Shown here: in pieces, positions 1 to 8,200 of the stretch | Position numbering within the stretch: position 1 is the stretch's first letter | Layout of the letters: each line of letters starts with the position of its first letter | NCBI RefSeq assembly: GCF_900104385.1 | Contig: NZ_FNJA01000002.1 | Location: 496,001-560,000, forward strand | DNA length: 64,000 bases | Source: Rhodoferax sp. OV413 | Lineage (GTDB): Bacteria > Pseudomonadota > Gammaproteobacteria > Burkholderiales > Burkholderiaceae_C | Reading direction: 5' to 3' | The notes under the pieces: model-generated | The model's database searches: none | What the model saw: the letters and a program-made list of their open reading frames with translations, nothing else | Told to the model about the DNA's origin: nothing | Position numbers and translations under genes: made by a program

Positions 1-18
1 TGCGGTACCGCCAGGGTC

Positions 19-80
19 GCTATTGAATAGATAGCTGGTTGCGCAGGTGGTTATTGCGCTACAGCCCTGTTTTGCTTGAA
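19..80 (+). repeat. Interspersed dyad repeat, copy A
   Basis: Starts GCTATTGAATAGATAGCTGG, then has the GCGCAGGT...TTGCGC core and a CCTGTTTTGCTT end, matching the other copies of this family in the window. It lies upstream of the first operon and is the only recognisable content of the first 100 bases. Confidence 0.8.
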
Positions 81-100
81 GAAACGCACAGCCCGTGGAC

Positions 101-145
101 CTGCCGTTAGCGCATATCGATAGAAGAAGATAGCGCAAACGGCAG
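101..145. promoter_or_regulatory. Inverted repeat upstream of the sulfur/cysteine-type operon
   Basis: Arms CTGCCGTTAGCGC (101-113) and GCGCAAACGGCAG (133-145) are complementary at 12 of 13 positions, separated by 19 nt. The repeat ends 54 nt before the first start codon. A smaller dyad, AGAATG...CATTCT, follows at 160-177. It could be an operator or a leader stem-loop. No regulator gene is adjacent, so the ligand is unknown. Confidence 0.4.
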
Positions 146-199
146 CCCTGCCGCGGGTCAGAATGAATCGACATTCTTACCACGCACCGCGCCAAGGCC

Positions 200-1201
200 A
201 TGCCGTATTCTCTTTCCCTGCTCGACAAAAGCCCCATCCCGCCCGGCGCCACTGCGGCCCAAGCCTTGCAGCGCACCGTGGCGCTGGCCCAGCGCGCCGA
301 AGAGCTGGGCTACCGCCGTTTCTGGGTGGCGGAACACCACGGCAACCCGACCCTGGCCAGTAGCGCGCCCGAGGTGCTGATCGCCCACATCCTGGCCCAC
401 ACCACGCGCATCCGTGTCGGCTCTGGTGGCGTCATGCTGCAGCACTACAGCCCGTTCAAGGTGGCCGAAGCCTTCAAGCTGCTGGCCTCGCTGGCGCCAG
501 GCCGGGTCGACCTGGGCGTGGGCAAGGCGCCCGGTGGGTTGCCGCTGGCCACGCGTGCGCTGCAGTGGCTGCACGACGCGGCGCGCAAACCCGACTTTGC
601 CCAGCAGCTGGCCGATCTGGATGCGTTTCTGGAGGGCACGGTGATCGACAGCCACGCGCTGCAAGGCGCCGTCGCCTACCCGGCGCCACCCGAGTTACCC
701 GAGCGCATCCTGCTCGGTGGCAGCGCCGACAGCGCCCAGTTGGCAGCGCGCCTGGGCTGGGACTTCACCTATGCCGGCCACTTCAATGCCGACCCGGCCA
801 ATATCGAGCGCTCGGTCACCGCCTACCAGCAGGCCACGGGCCGGCCCGCAGCGCTGGCGCTGTACGCGTTTGCGGCAGAGAGCAAGGACGAGGCCGAGCA
901 CCTGGTCGGCGCGCTGCGCATCTTCAAGCTGCACCTGTCTACCGGCCAGAGCGTGAACCTGCCGAGCCTGGAGGCCGCGGCCGAGTTTGCGCGCCAGGCC
1001 GGCGTGGCCGACTGCCGCGTCGAAGAAACCCGGCCCTATGTGCTCACCGGCACGCCGGACGGCGTGCGCCGCGAGCTGGATGCGCTGAGCCAGCGCCATG
1101 GCATCCAGGAATTCGTCATCGACACACCGGTGGTCGGCTTTGCCGAACGCTGGGCGTCGGTGGAGCTGCTGGCCGGCGCCGAGCAGGCCGTGGCCGCCTG
1201 A
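200..1201 (+). CDS. LLM-class flavin-dependent monooxygenase (MsnO8/YtmO-like)
   Basis: A 333-residue luciferase-like flavin oxidoreductase (TIM-barrel family using reduced FMN and O2). The N-terminal run of conserved blocks is typical of the MsnO8/YtmO-type subgroup: the ARRAEELGYRRFWVAEHH-like segment at about residues 30-50 (here AQRAEELGYRRFWVAEHH), IRVGSGGVMLQHYSP near 75, and GRVDLGVGKAPGG near 105. The start at 200 gives the full conserved N-terminus; the ribosome site is weak (AAGG). It heads an operon with a second flavin monooxygenase, a deacetylase and an acetyltransferase, which suggests oxidation of a sulfur-containing, N-acetylated substrate. The substrate itself cannot be read from the sequence. 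Confidence 0.88.
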   Translation: MPYSLSLLDKSPIPPGATAAQALQRTVALAQRAEELGYRRFWVAEHHGNPTLASSAPEVLIAHILAHTTRIRVGSGGVMLQHYSPFKVAEAFKLLASLAPGRVDLGVGKAPGGLPLATRALQWLHDAARKPDFAQQLADLDAFLEGTVIDSHALQGAVAYPAPPELPERILLGGSADSAQLAARLGWDFTYAGHFNADPANIERSVTAYQQATGRPAALALYAFAAESKDEAEHLVGALRIFKLHLSTGQSVNLPSLEAAAEFARQAGVADCRVEETRPYVLTGTPDGVRRELDALSQRHGIQEFVIDTPVVGFAERWASVELLAGAEQAVAA

Positions 1202-1226
1202 TTTTTTGACCCACAACGAGACAGCT

Positions 1227-2576
1227 ATGGCAAACACACCCATCCGCTTCGGCATCATGCTGCACGGCGCCGGCGGCCACATGAACGCCTGGAAGCACCC
1301 CAGCGGCCCGGCCGACGCCAGCGTGAACCTGGACTTCTACATCCGCACTGCGCAGAAGGCCGAAGCCGCAGGCATCGCCTTCGCCTTCGTCGCCGACGGC
1401 CTGTACATCAACGAGAAATCGATCCCGCATTTTCTGAACCGCTTCGAGCCGATTTCCATCCTCTCGGCGCTGGCCACAGTGACCAGCAAGATCGGCCTGG
1501 CTGGCACCATCTCCACCTCGTACAGCGACCCGTTCACCGTGGCCCGGCAGTTCGCCTCGCTGGACCTGATCAGCCAGGGCCGCGCCGGCTGGAACGTGGT
1601 CACCACGCCGCTGGAAGGCTCGGCCAAGAACTACAGCCGCACGCATCCCGAGCACGCGCAGCGCTACCAGATCGCCGACGAATACCTGCAGGTCACCCAA
1701 GGCCTGTGGGACAGCTGGGACGACGACGCGCTGGTGCGCAACCGCGCCACCGGCCAGTTTTTCGACAAGAGCAAGCTGCACACGCTGGGCTTCAAGGGCC
1801 GCTTCTTCGAGGTCGCAGGGCCGTTGAATATCGGCCGCTCGGCCCAGGGCCAGCCGGTGATCTTCCAGGCCGGTTCGTCCGATGCCGGCATCGGCCTGGC
1901 CGGCAAATTTGCCGATGCGGTATTCACCCATTCGCCGTCGCTGGAAGAGACGCGCAGCTTCTCGCGCCAGGTGAAAGCCAGTGCCGTGGCCCAGGGCCGC
2001 GCCTCCAGCGACGTGAAGATATTTCCAGGCATCGGCCCTGTCGTCGCGGCCACCCAGGCCGAGGCCGAGGCCAAATACCAGGCGATCCGCGAGCTACTGA
2101 GCATCGACGAAGCGCTGGCTTACCTGGGTCGCTTTTTCGACCACCACGACTTCAGCCAGTACCCGCTGGACGCGCCGTTTCCCGAACTCGGCGACATAGG
2201 CAAGAACAGCTTCCGCTCGACCACCGACCGTATCAAGGCCGATGCCGCCAAGAGCGGCCAGACCTTGCGCGAGGTGGCGCTGGAAGTGGCCACGCCGAAG
2301 TCGCAGTTCGTTGGCACCGGTGAGCGCATTGCCGATGAAATCATCCGCTGGATCGACGCCGAAGCGGCAGATGGCTTCATCCTCGGCTTCCCGGTGGTGG
2401 CCCAAGGCCTGGACGATTTCATTGCGCATGTGATCCCGGCGCTGGAAGCCCGCGGCCGCTACGAACGCACGCTGCCTGGCAGCACGCTGCGCGACCACCT
2501 GGGCCTGCCACGCAAGGCCAGTCGCCATGCAGTGCCTGCTGAGTCCACCGAATCCAGCGAACGGAAGGTGGCCTGA
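1227..2576 (+). CDS. NtaA/SnaA/DszA-family FMN-dependent monooxygenase (YtnJ/YxeK-like)
   Basis: A 449-residue member of the nitrilotriacetate monooxygenase / DszA family, which uses FMNH2 from a separate reductase. Family blocks are visible: IRFGIMLHGAGGHMNAWKHP at the N-terminus, LDLISQGRAGWNVVTT near residue 115, PVIFQAGSSDAGIGLAGKFAD near 210 and DGFILGFPVVAQGLDDF near 380. The ATG at 1227 is chosen over upstream in-frame codons because the family starts here. The next gene overlaps the stop codon (ATGA). Homologues in the Bacillus ytm/yxe loci oxidatively cleave the C-S bond of N-acetyl S-substituted cysteines. The same partner genes are present here, so I infer that role, not proven. 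Confidence 0.9.
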   Translation: MANTPIRFGIMLHGAGGHMNAWKHPSGPADASVNLDFYIRTAQKAEAAGIAFAFVADGLYINEKSIPHFLNRFEPISILSALATVTSKIGLAGTISTSYSDPFTVARQFASLDLISQGRAGWNVVTTPLEGSAKNYSRTHPEHAQRYQIADEYLQVTQGLWDSWDDDALVRNRATGQFFDKSKLHTLGFKGRFFEVAGPLNIGRSAQGQPVIFQAGSSDAGIGLAGKFADAVFTHSPSLEETRSFSRQVKASAVAQGRASSDVKIFPGIGPVVAATQAEAEAKYQAIRELLSIDEALAYLGRFFDHHDFSQYPLDAPFPELGDIGKNSFRSTTDRIKADAAKSGQTLREVALEVATPKSQFVGTGERIADEIIRWIDAEAADGFILGFPVVAQGLDDFIAHVIPALEARGRYERTLPGSTLRDHLGLPRKASRHAVPAESTESSERKVA

Positions 2577-3766
2577 TGCCGCGTGAAGAAGCCGCCGACA
2601 TCCGCCGCGTCGAATCGCGGGTGGCGTCCTACATCAACGAGTTCGTGGCGCTGCGGCAGGACATCCACCAACACCCCGAGCTGTCGTTCAAGGAGCACCG
2701 CACCTCGGACATTGTGGCCGCCAAGCTGGCCGCCTGGGGCTATGAGGTAACGCGCGGCATCGCTGGCACAGGCGTAGTCGGTAGCCTGCGCCGCGGCAGT
2801 GGCAGCAAGACCTTGGGCATACGCGCCGACATGGACGCGCTGCCGATCCAGGAGGCCACCGGCCTGCCCTACGCCAGCGTGAATGCCGGCGTAATGCATG
2901 CCTGCGGGCATGACGGCCACACCGCCATCCTGCTGGCAGCGGCACGGACGCTGGCCGAGGTGGGCCAGTTCGACGGCCAGCTGCAACTGATTTTTCAACC
3001 CGCCGAAGAGACCGGCTCGGGTGCCCGCCAGATGATTTCCGAAGGCCTGTTTGACCGCTTCCCTTGCGACGCGGTATTCGGCCTGCACAACTGGCCGGGC
3101 GTGCCCGCCGGGCATCTGGGCTGCGTGGCCGGGCCCGCGATGGCCTCTATCGACCAGGCGGTGATCACCATCCGCGGCAAGGGCGGCCACGGCGCCGAGC
3201 CGCACAAGACGGTGGACCCGGTAGTGGTCAGCGCGCACCTGATCACCGCGCTGCAGACCATCGTCTCGCGCAACGTCGATCCGCTGGACATGGGTGTGGT
3301 CACCGTGGGCTCGATCCACGGCGGCGCGGCGTCGAATGTGATCCCCGACGCGGTAGAGCTGAAGCTGACCATGCGCTCGTTCCGCCCGGAAATCCGCCAG
3401 CTCTTGCAAGAGCGCGTGCCGGCGCTGGCCAAGGCCCAGGCCGAGAGCTTTGGCGCCGAGGCCGAGGTGGACTACCAGCTGGGCTTTCCGGCGGTGCTGA
3501 ACCACGTTGATGAAACCGCGTTTGCCCGCACGGTGGCCGAAGACACCTTTGGCGTCGGCCAGGTCGAGGCCGGTTTTCGCCCGCGCACCGCCAGCGAAGA
3601 CTTCGCCTACATGCTGCAGGCGCGCAAGGGCAGCTATGTGTTTCTGGGCAATGGCGAAGGCGCTTCGCTGCACAGCCCGCGCTACGACTTCAACGACGCC
3701 GTACTCGGCCTGGCCGCCACCTACTGGACGCGGCTGGCCGAGCGGTTTCTGGCACCCGCCGCATAA
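2576..3766 (+). CDS. M20-family amidohydrolase (N-acyl amino acid deacetylase, YxeP/hippurate hydrolase-like)
   Basis: A 396-residue M20D metallopeptidase-fold amidohydrolase. Visible motifs are the substrate/metal loop RADMDALPIQEATGLPYAS near residues 83-101, MHACGHDGHTA near 107, QPAEETGSGARQM near 141 and FGLHNWPG near 170, followed by the dimerisation lid. These supply the two-metal ligands of the family. The start overlaps the stop of the monooxygenase gene by one base (TGATG), so the pair is translationally coupled. In the proposed pathway it removes the N-acetyl group after C-S cleavage and frees cysteine. Hydrolysis of other N-acyl amino acids or of hippurate is the alternative. Confidence 0.92.
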   Translation: MPREEAADIRRVESRVASYINEFVALRQDIHQHPELSFKEHRTSDIVAAKLAAWGYEVTRGIAGTGVVGSLRRGSGSKTLGIRADMDALPIQEATGLPYASVNAGVMHACGHDGHTAILLAAARTLAEVGQFDGQLQLIFQPAEETGSGARQMISEGLFDRFPCDAVFGLHNWPGVPAGHLGCVAGPAMASIDQAVITIRGKGGHGAEPHKTVDPVVVSAHLITALQTIVSRNVDPLDMGVVTVGSIHGGAASNVIPDAVELKLTMRSFRPEIRQLLQERVPALAKAQAESFGAEAEVDYQLGFPAVLNHVDETAFARTVAEDTFGVGQVEAGFRPRTASEDFAYMLQARKGSYVFLGNGEGASLHSPRYDFNDAVLGLAATYWTRLAERFLAPAA

Positions 3767-3782
3767 ACCCAGGAGGCATTCT

Positions 3783-4373
3783 GTGAGCGAACAATTCCTC
3801 TACACCCATCCGCACGATCCAGCGGCCCAGCCGCTGATAGACGCACTGACCCACGAGTATGACGCGCGCTACGGCGACATCCCCCGCGCCGAAGGCGAAC
3901 CGAAGGAAATGCACCGCTACCCGCCCGAGGTGTTCGCACCGCCGCACGGCAATTTCGTGCTGCTGCTGCGCGACGGCGTGGCGATTGGCGGCGGCGCCTT
4001 CATGCGCCTGGACGCGCACACTGCCGAGTTCAAACGCATCTGGACCCATGCCGATCTGCGCCGCCAGGGCCTGGCGCGCAAGATCATGGTCGAGCTGGAG
4101 GCGCAGGCCGTGCGCCAGGGCTATAGCCGCGGCTACCTGACCACCGGCTTCCGCCAACCCGAGGCGGTGGCGCTGTACCTGGGCCATGGCTACACACCGC
4201 TGTTCGACCTGGCGCAAGACCCGGCCACCATCGGCAGCCTGCCGTTCCAGAAGCTGCTGGTGCCCACGGCCCAGGTGGCGTTCGAGAAGATCGTGGTCAA
4301 GCGCAGCGACCTGCTGCAAGGCGTGCTGGCGTTGGGCGGTGCAGCCGCGCTGAATGGAGCGCGCGCAGCATGA
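3783..4373 (+). CDS. GNAT-family N-acetyltransferase
   Basis: A 196-residue GNAT protein. The acetyl-CoA loop is seen as the block [19 protein letters not shown] (about residues 90-108), preceded by the beta strand FKRIWTHAD. Translation is best placed at GTG 3783, 5 nt behind a good AGGAGG site at 3772-3777; the open frame continues upstream but lacks homology. The stop overlaps the next ATG (ATGA). In the Bacillus ytm/yxe systems a GNAT acetylates the amino group of S-modified cysteines before oxidation, and the neighbours here fit that logic. The C-terminal 30 residues (ERSDLLQ-like, hydrophobic tail) are not part of the core fold. Confidence 0.88.
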   Translation: MSEQFLYTHPHDPAAQPLIDALTHEYDARYGDIPRAEGEPKEMHRYPPEVFAPPHGNFVLLLRDGVAIGGGAFMRLDAHTAEFKRIWTHADLRRQGLARKIMVELEAQAVRQGYSRGYLTTGFRQPEAVALYLGHGYTPLFDLAQDPATIGSLPFQKLLVPTAQVAFEKIVVKRSDLLQGVLALGGAAALNGARAA

Positions 4374-6163
4374 CCAGTACCACCTATTTCGATCTGGCGC
4401 CCGAGGCCGCTACGGCTCCCGCGGCGCCGACAGCCGCACCCGCCACTGCCGCCAAGGGCGACTACTCGCACTACCGCGTGGTGCCGGCGCGCTACCCCGG
4501 CCGTACCGTGGGCACGGTGCTGGCGCTGCTGCTGATCGCTGCCGTGCTGCAATCGGTGTTCACCAATCCGCGCTGGGGCTGGGGTGTGTTTGCTGAATGG
4601 TTTTTTGCCGAGCCGGTGCTGATCGGCCTGGGCCGCACGCTGCTGCTGACGGCGGCCGGTGCGCTGTTCGGCTTCATCCTCGGCACCGGGCTGGCGCTGG
4701 CGCGGGTCTCGCGCTCGCCGCTGCTGGCGCGGCTGTCCTGGGGCTTTGTGTGGATCTTCCGCTCCATCCCGGTGATCGTGCTGCTGCTGATCATCAACAA
4801 CCTGGGCTATCTGTACGAGACCGTGTCGCTGGGTGTGCCCTACACCAGCACGGTGTTTTTCTCCTACCCCACGACCCAACTGATCAGCCCCTTCGTGGCG
4901 GCGCTTTTGGGGCTGACGCTGAACCAGGCGGCGTTCTCGTCGGAGATCATCCGCGGCGGCATTCTGTCTGTCGACCAGGGGCAGCTGGAGGCGGCTGCCG
5001 CGTTGGGCCTGCCGCGGCGCCGCCAGGCCTTCCGCATCGTGCTGCCGCAGGCTATGCGATCCATTCTGCCCAGCGCCTTCAATGAAATCATCGGTCTGGC
5101 CAAGGGCACGTCGAACGTCTACATCCTGGCGCTGCCCGAGCTGTTCTACACCATCCAGATCATCTACCGCCGCAACCTGGAAGTGATTCCGCTGCTGATG
5201 GTGGCCACCGTCTGGTACTTGGTGATACTGACCGTGCTGTCGATTGCCCAGCACCAGATCGAGCGGCATTTCTCCAAGGGTGCGCTGCGCAACCACCAAG
5301 CTGCGCCCTGGGCCCGTTGGCTGCGGGCGCGCCGCCCGGCACAGGCCACGCCACCTGTCGTGCGCAGCGAAGCGCCGGCACGCCGGGCTGTGCCGCCCAG
5401 CACCGGTGGCGAGGTCACGGTGCACGGCGTGTCGAAGAGCTTTGGCGCGCTGCAGGTGCTGGATGACGTGACCCTGAGCGTGCCGCCCGGCAGCGTGACC
5501 GTGGTGTTGGGCCCGTCGGGTTCCGGCAAGTCGACGCTGCTGCGCACTATCAACCATCTGGAGCGGGTGGACGAAGGCTTCATCGCCATCGACGGTGAAC
5601 TGGTCGGCTACCGCAAGGACGCTGACACGCTGTACGAGCTGCGTGAGAGCGACATCCTGGCACGGCGTGTCGATGTCGGCATGGTGTTCCAGAACTTCAA
5701 TCTGTTTCCGCATCTGACGGTACTGGAGAACATCGTCGAAGCGCCGATCGCGGTGCGTGGCCAGCACCGCGCAGATGCGGAGTCGCAGGCCTTCGAGCTG
5801 CTGGCCCGTGTCGGCCTGGCCGACAAGGCCCATGCCTATCCGCGCCAGCTGTCGGGCGGCCAGCAGCAGCGCGTGGCGATTGCGCGGGCACTGGCGCTGC
5901 GGCCCAAGGTGTTGCTGTTCGACGAGCCGACCTCGGCACTCGACCCCGAGCTGGTGGGCGAGGTGCTGGACGTGATCAAGGAGCTGGCGCGCTCCGGCAC
6001 GACGCTGCTGATCGTCACGCACGAGATCGGTTTTGCCCGCGAGGTGGCCGATCGCATCGTCTTCATGGAGCAGGGCCGCATTGTTGAAGTCGGCACGCCC
6101 GACCAGGTGTTCAACGCGCCGCAACACGCGCGCACCGCTGCCTTTCTGGCCAAGGTGCTGTAG
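4370..6163 (+). CDS. Polar amino-acid-type ABC transporter, permease and ATPase fused in one chain
   Basis: A 597-residue fusion. Residues about 45-300 form a HisM/GlnP-type permease with several hydrophobic segments and the EAA loop ([18 protein letters not shown], near 204-222) that docks to the ATPase. After a Pro/Ala/Arg-rich linker (about 305-345) comes a complete ATPase: Walker [10 protein letters not shown] near 381, Q-loop [10 protein letters not shown] near 440, signature [15 protein letters not shown] near 494, Walker [13 protein letters not shown] near 514 and H-loop VTHEIGF near 549. These two parts are normally separate genes. With the binding proteins that follow, it forms an importer probably for cystine-like or S-substituted cysteine solutes. 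Confidence 0.93.
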   Translation: MTSTTYFDLAPEAATAPAAPTAAPATAAKGDYSHYRVVPARYPGRTVGTVLALLLIAAVLQSVFTNPRWGWGVFAEWFFAEPVLIGLGRTLLLTAAGALFGFILGTGLALARVSRSPLLARLSWGFVWIFRSIPVIVLLLIINNLGYLYETVSLGVPYTSTVFFSYPTTQLISPFVAALLGLTLNQAAFSSEIIRGGILSVDQGQLEAAAALGLPRRRQAFRIVLPQAMRSILPSAFNEIIGLAKGTSNVYILALPELFYTIQIIYRRNLEVIPLLMVATVWYLVILTVLSIAQHQIERHFSKGALRNHQAAPWARWLRARRPAQATPPVVRSEAPARRAVPPSTGGEVTVHGVSKSFGALQVLDDVTLSVPPGSVTVVLGPSGSGKSTLLRTINHLERVDEGFIAIDGELVGYRKDADTLYELRESDILARRVDVGMVFQNFNLFPHLTVLENIVEAPIAVRGQHRADAESQAFELLARVGLADKAHAYPRQLSGGQQQRVAIARALALRPKVLLFDEPTSALDPELVGEVLDVIKELARSGTTLLIVTHEIGFAREVADRIVFMEQGRIVEVGTPDQVFNAPQHARTAAFLAKVL

Positions 6164-6198
6164 ACCGCAGCCCACTACTTATCCACGCTGATCTCCCG

Positions 6199-6225
6199 GC
6201 CGGCCGCACGCCCTGTGCGGCCGGC
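6199..6225. terminator. Strong GC hairpin between transporter and binding-protein genes
   Basis: CCGGCCGCAC (6200-6209) pairs perfectly with GTGCGGCCGG (6215-6224) around a 5-nt loop, and G6199-C6225 extends it to 11 bp. There is no T-tract behind it. An intra-operon hairpin at this place commonly stabilises the upstream or downstream mRNA or attenuates read-through, so that binding protein and membrane subunit are made in different amounts. Confidence 0.5.
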
Positions 6226-6283
6226 GGGGGAGAGGCTTGCCCGGATTTTTCCCAACCCTGAACCTTTTGATTGGAACCCCACC

Positions 6284-7219
6284 ATGCGACTCCATGCTCC
6301 CATCCGCCACGCCCTGATCGGCATCGCCTCCGCTGCCGCGACCTTGCTGCCGCTGCACGCCAGCGCGCAGGCCGGCGATCTGGACCCGGCGCAGCCGGGC
6401 CGCATCCGCGCGCAGAAGTCCGACGAAGCACTGAAGCTGCTGTCCAAGGATTTCAAGTTCGCCAAAGAGGGCATCTTCACCGTGGGCGTTGCGCTGGGTC
6501 GGCTGCCGCTGGGCTCGTTTGCCAACGACAACAAGACCTTTGTCGGCAACGAGCCCGACATCTCTCTGCTGGTGGCCGACAGCCTGGGCCGCAAGCTGGA
6601 ACTGGTGCCGGTGGCCTGGGCCGACTGGCCGCTGGGTCTGCAGTCCGGCAAGTTCGATGCGGTGGTGTCCAACGTCACCGTGACCGAGGCGCGCAAGGAG
6701 AAGTTTGACTTCTCCACCTACCGCAACGACACGCTGGGCATCTACGTGAAAAGCGACAGCAAGGTGGCGGCCGTGAAGGAGCCTAAGGACATTGCCGGCC
6801 TGCGCGTGATCGTCGGCGCCAGCACCAACCAGGAACAGATACTGCTGCGCTGGAACCAGCAGAACGTGGCCGCCGGCCTGAAGCCGGTGGAGATCCAGTA
6901 CTACGACGATGACGTGGTGCAGCGCCTGGCGATCCAGTCGAACCGTGCCGATGCCTACCTGGGCCCGAACGCGCTGGCCGCCTACGAGGCGCGCGACGGC
7001 AAGACCCGGCTGGCCGGCACCTTCTCCGGTGGCTGGCCGCTGAGCGCCGAGATCGCCGTCACCACGCGCAAGGGCTCGGGCCTGGCCGACGCGGTGACCG
7101 CTGCCCTGAACGAGCAGATCCGCAACGGTAACTACGCCAAGGCGCTGGCGCGCTGGAACCTGGGCTCCGAGGCGATTGAGAAGTCGCGCACCAACCCACC
7201 CGGCCTGCCCAAGTCCTGA
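6284..7219 (+). CDS. Periplasmic amino-acid-type solute-binding protein (SBP family 3), paralogue 1
   Basis: A 311-residue binding protein with a signal peptide of about 30 residues (basic start, hydrophobic core, cleavage near ASAQA). The SBP_bac_3 fold starts at KEGIFTVGVALGRLPLG and includes GNEPDISLLVADSLGRKLE, FDAVVSNVTVTEARKEKFDF and the hinge region VIVGASTNQEQILL. ATG 6284 is chosen because it directly precedes the signal peptide. It is closely similar along its whole length to the next gene, evidently a tandem duplication. It should deliver ligand to the permease-ATPase encoded just upstream. Confidence 0.92.
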   Translation: MRLHAPIRHALIGIASAAATLLPLHASAQAGDLDPAQPGRIRAQKSDEALKLLSKDFKFAKEGIFTVGVALGRLPLGSFANDNKTFVGNEPDISLLVADSLGRKLELVPVAWADWPLGLQSGKFDAVVSNVTVTEARKEKFDFSTYRNDTLGIYVKSDSKVAAVKEPKDIAGLRVIVGASTNQEQILLRWNQQNVAAGLKPVEIQYYDDDVVQRLAIQSNRADAYLGPNALAAYEARDGKTRLAGTFSGGWPLSAEIAVTTRKGSGLADAVTAALNEQIRNGNYAKALARWNLGSEAIEKSRTNPPGLPKS

Positions 7220-7241
7220 TCGGCGTTGAACCCTTTTTGCG

Positions 7242-8198
7242 ATGACTTTTATGCGATCCCTACGAACTTTGAACACCCTGGCGCGCAGCTGCGCCAGCGC
7301 GCTGGCGGCCTGTGCGCTGCTGGCTGTGCCGGCCGTGGCCGCCACCGCTTTCGACCTCAGCCCCGAGCAGGCAGCCCGGATTACCACGGGCAAGGACGCG
7401 GCTGCCGCGGCCACGCTGCCCAAGGACTACAAATGGGTGAAGGAGGGCGTGCTGACGGTGGGCATCAACCCGTTTGGCCTGCCCATCTCCAGCTACGCCA
7501 GCGACAGCAAGACCATCATCGGCGCCGACCCCGAGCTGGCCTTGCTGGTGGCCCAGACGCTGGGGCTGAAGCTGGAACTGGTACCGACACAGTGGGCCGA
7601 CTGGCCGCTGGCCTTGGCATCGGGCAAGGTGGATGCGGTGATCTCCAACGTCGGCGTGACCGAGCTGCGCAAGGAGAAGTTCGACTTCTCCTCGTACCGC
7701 CTGGGCCTGCACGGCTTCTATGTGCGCAACGACAGCGCGGTGAAATCCATCAAGGAGCCCAAGGACGTGGCCGGCCTGCGCATCATCACCGGCTCGGGCA
7801 CCAACCAGGAAAAGATCCTGCTGGAGTGGAACAAGCGCAACGTCGCCGCCGGCCTGAAGCCGCTGGAGCTGCAGTTCTACGACGACCCGCAGGTGCAGTC
7901 GCTGGCCCTGGTGTCGGGCCGGGCCGATGCCAACTTCAACCCCAACGGACCGCAGGCCTATGTGGCCGCGCGCGACGGCAAGACGCGGCTGGTCGGCACG
8001 GTGAACGCCGGCTGGCCGCTGCGTTCCGATGTGGGCATCGCCACGCGCAAGGACAGCGGGCTGGCCCCGGCCCTGACGCAGGCGCTGAACGGCCTGGTGC
8101 AGAACGGCAAATACGCCCAGGCGCTGACCCGCTGGAGCCTGGCCGAAGAGGCCTTGCCGAAGGCCGAGACCAATCCGCCGGGCTTGCCGAAGTTCTGA
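7242..8198 (+). CDS. Periplasmic amino-acid-type solute-binding protein (SBP family 3), paralogue 2
   Basis: A 318-residue secreted binding protein (signal peptide to about residue 34, cleavage near AVAATAF; an alternative ATG lies at 7251). It shares with its upstream neighbour the framework VLTVGINPFGLPISSYASD, IIGADPELALLVAQTLGLK, VDAVISNVGVTELRKEKFDF, ITGSGTNQEKILLEWNKRN and the C-terminal NPPGLPK. Pocket positions differ (for example GLHGFYV against TLGIYV), which suggests divided ligand specificity for a single membrane unit. Gap to the preceding gene is 22 nt. Confidence 0.92.
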   Translation: MTFMRSLRTLNTLARSCASALAACALLAVPAVAATAFDLSPEQAARITTGKDAAAAATLPKDYKWVKEGVLTVGINPFGLPISSYASDSKTIIGADPELALLVAQTLGLKLELVPTQWADWPLALASGKVDAVISNVGVTELRKEKFDFSSYRLGLHGFYVRNDSAVKSIKEPKDVAGLRIITGSGTNQEKILLEWNKRNVAAGLKPLELQFYDDPQVQSLALVSGRADANFNPNGPQAYVAARDGKTRLVGTVNAGWPLRSDVGIATRKDSGLAPALTQALNGLVQNGKYAQALTRWSLAEEALPKAETNPPGLPKF

Positions 8199-8200
8199 AT

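Noticed and set aside
4190-6175. Open frame of 661 codons on the minus strand opposite the ABC transporter gene
   Set aside because: High-GC shadow: composition rich in Arg, His and Gln, no homology-like motifs, while the plus strand shows all transporter motifs.
7226-8200. Apparent fusion of the last flavin oxidoreductase with an upstream 325-codon extension
   Set aside because: The extension is an out-of-frame shadow of the second binding protein; the ATG at 8201 starts the barrel.
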